Shown in pieces: positions 62,062-64,000 of a stretch of DNA of 64,000 nt. Positions within the stretch are counted from its first letter, which is position 1; the number at the start of each line of letters is the position of its first letter. The DNA comes from Marisa cornuarietis (lineage: Eukaryota > Mollusca > Gastropoda > Architaenioglossa > Ampullariidae). The DNA lies in contig SMMW01000518.1 in NCBI GenBank assembly GCA_004794655.1, positions 434,001-498,000 on the forward strand, in the 5' to 3' direction. The notes beneath the pieces are model-generated. The model ran no database searches, had not been told where the DNA came from, and was given only the letters and a program-made list of their open reading frames with translations. The position numbers and the translations under genes are program-made.

Positions 62062-64000
62062 AAATGTTAGGAAATATTGCATCTATACCAAAGAAAATCT
62101 GCTTAAGTCTCTGTTCAATGTACTGTAGGCATTTTATTTTGATGGAGTCTTCTGATAAGTTAACCGGTGCAGCATTTATTAGGGATCAACAGGACGCACT
62201 TCTCACCTGACAGAGCAAGATACCGTGTCTCACTCGTCAGACAGAGAGAGGAAGAAAAAAGGGGGTCAGAACCGATAAAGACAAGGTGTAGGTCAGGAGT
62301 TTCCAGGTGTTGAAGTAACAAGAAGCCAAAGTTGCAACGACCCGCCGCCACCTGTCACTGACCGAAAAAGGTTAACATAAGACGACTGTAGGTTCGAGAC
62401 CCCCCCCCTCCCATTCATCGCTCTTTCCCGTTTGGGAAGGAGGAGGGGGTGGGAAGGATCTGGTAACGTATGGGGTTGGAACTGTCAGTACATTCTGTTG
62501 CAGCTGCTGCTCTGTTGGTCGCACTTCTATCTAGGCTGAACTTCGGTAAACATATCACAGTTTTATAATAATAATAACCCTGATGCTTTAAATAAACAAA
62601 AGCTGCAGGGCCTCTGGTTGAACAAAAACCTGCAGGCTGCTCACGATAAACCATACAGGCTACTACTCACTGATAAGCGATAGCGAGTGAATAACTTTCA
62701 GCAACAGCCTCGGACTGACGACACTGAAGAAGAAAAAAATTGTGCGCACACCCACTATATACACACACAACCCATAAGCAGAAATATTAACGTTCAGTAA
62801 TTAACTTGATAATAAATTGGTATGGAAGATGCATGAATGAAAAAGTAAATTATGTAAAAGAAACTAAGCATAAAAAGAGTTTTCATGAATTGTTTTGGAG
62901 CAGTATTCTTGTACCACTACGAAAGGACAGCAAGGGGCGCCGACACCGTGACATCAGTGCGGAAGGAGCGTGTTCCCCCCCCACACACACCCTCCACCTG
63001 TGACAACTACCCGGCCAAGACCTGCATGGGCGCCTGCTTGGAATTATATGTTAAAGTGCGAAAAGTGAAAAGTGGTTGTCTTTTCGAGAGGATTATTCTA
63101 CGCAGAAAGAGTTGGGACGAAAGAGTCTTCCACCCGCATATTCAACAAAGAGCAAACGTCCGAACGTTGACTAAAGGGAGCTGACCCTCCCCTGGGCGGG
63201 GGGGGGGAGGGGGTAGGACTTCGATCCTCGGCGATGAACGCAATGGCGACAAACTGCAAGTTCGTTAATGTGTGAGACGGACCGGGGCCTTCGGCTTAGT
63301 TTGCGGGGCCGGTAGACGAGAGACATCGAAGTGTTGATCGATGTTTAGAGAGACTGTGTGGGGGAGAGAGTGGACTATTTATTGTAGTAGGTTAAAATAA
63401 GTTTGTGTTGAGTAAGGAGAGATGTGTTTTTCTTTGGTTTTTATGTCATGCACGACCTGGCTTAGAAAAACGAAAAGTTAAACGAAATTTCATAAAAAGA
63501 GAGAAAAAAATCAACAAAGTCAGAATAACATTAACCCAGTTTTATTGGGGGTGGGGTGGGAGGGGGCGAGAATACACGCGGACAGCCCACGTGCAGTTGT
63601 TGAGTTGTTTGTAGAAAGAAAGAGCACGCGTCAGTGACTCTGTGTTTGTCTGTGTGGTGTAGAAGTTTGTGCGCATTCCCGACACAAACAAACAACTACA
63701 CTAACTCACAACCACAAAAAACATCCTTCCCCACCACACACGGAGCAAGCGGGTGAGCTGCAAAGAAAAGAAAAAAAAAACCCCGACAGACAGAATGGCA
63801 TCAGTAGTAATCCCAGCATTGACGTCCCCTTTCCTTACATATTACCGGTTCTTTGACATGTTTCGATAGAGTGACAGGTCGCTGACCGCCTGTGTTCGAT
63901 AGAATTCCTCTCCTGCAACGCGATGCAGCAAGAAACTACCACAACCACTACAGCAGTGGCTATACAGCGAAACCGTCCTTTGGGTTGCAGCGCCAGTAAA
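59677..64000. other. Intergenic DNA, no gene seen
   Basis: It includes a weak tRNA-like patch at about 60608-60640 (CATAGCCTAGTTGTTAAAG) that may be an old SINE, a GT repeat at about 62030-62053, and several C- or G-runs. A 104-codon frame at 61068-61382 has no recognised similarity. No gene is called. Confidence 0.4.

Overview
The window is animal nuclear DNA. Protein-coding genes are split into short exons with GT-AG introns, two tRNA-Tyr genes carry introns, and there are many microsatellites, MITE-like elements, tRNA-derived SINEs and LINEs. Gene and repeat style suggest a lophotrochozoan, most likely a gastropod mollusc. The sequence alone does not give the species.

Four protein genes can be supported. 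(1) The 3' two thirds of MTO1 (899-6641, +), a mitochondrial tRNA-modification flavoprotein whose 5' exons lie left of the window. (2) A complete SLC13-type sodium/di- or tricarboxylate cotransporter in 14 coding exons (12237-24475, +), 644 aa. One of its introns holds two tRNA-Tyr genes and another holds nested MITEs. (3) A rhodopsin-like GPCR in three coding exons (31478-38682, +), 564 aa, with a very long third intracellular loop. (4) A yippee-like zinc-binding protein of the YPEL1-4 type (43982-45849, -), four coding exons, 115 aa, with a probable 3' UTR reaching to about 41 kb and a possible first exon in a CpG-rich patch near 47.6 kb.

At 55.6-59.7 kb, on the minus strand, lies a full-length non-LTR retrotransposon. 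It encodes endonuclease, reverse transcriptase and RNase H, has an 11-13 bp target-site duplication and a poly(A) tail, and is broken by one apparent single-base frameshift. The first nucleotides of its 5' end can be drawn as the core of an HDV-like self-cleaving ribozyme, whose predicted cleavage site is exactly the element-TSD junction. This is the most interesting signal in the window.

The rest is intergenic or intronic sequence: a decayed LINE next to MTO1, a cluster of CRE-like TGACGTCA sites, a 33-bp minisatellite, four TIR-bounded MITE candidates, a possible solo LTR, SINE fragments and simple repeats. The four genes have no evident functional link; they are ordinary neighbours. I see no CRISPR array, operon or prokaryotic feature.
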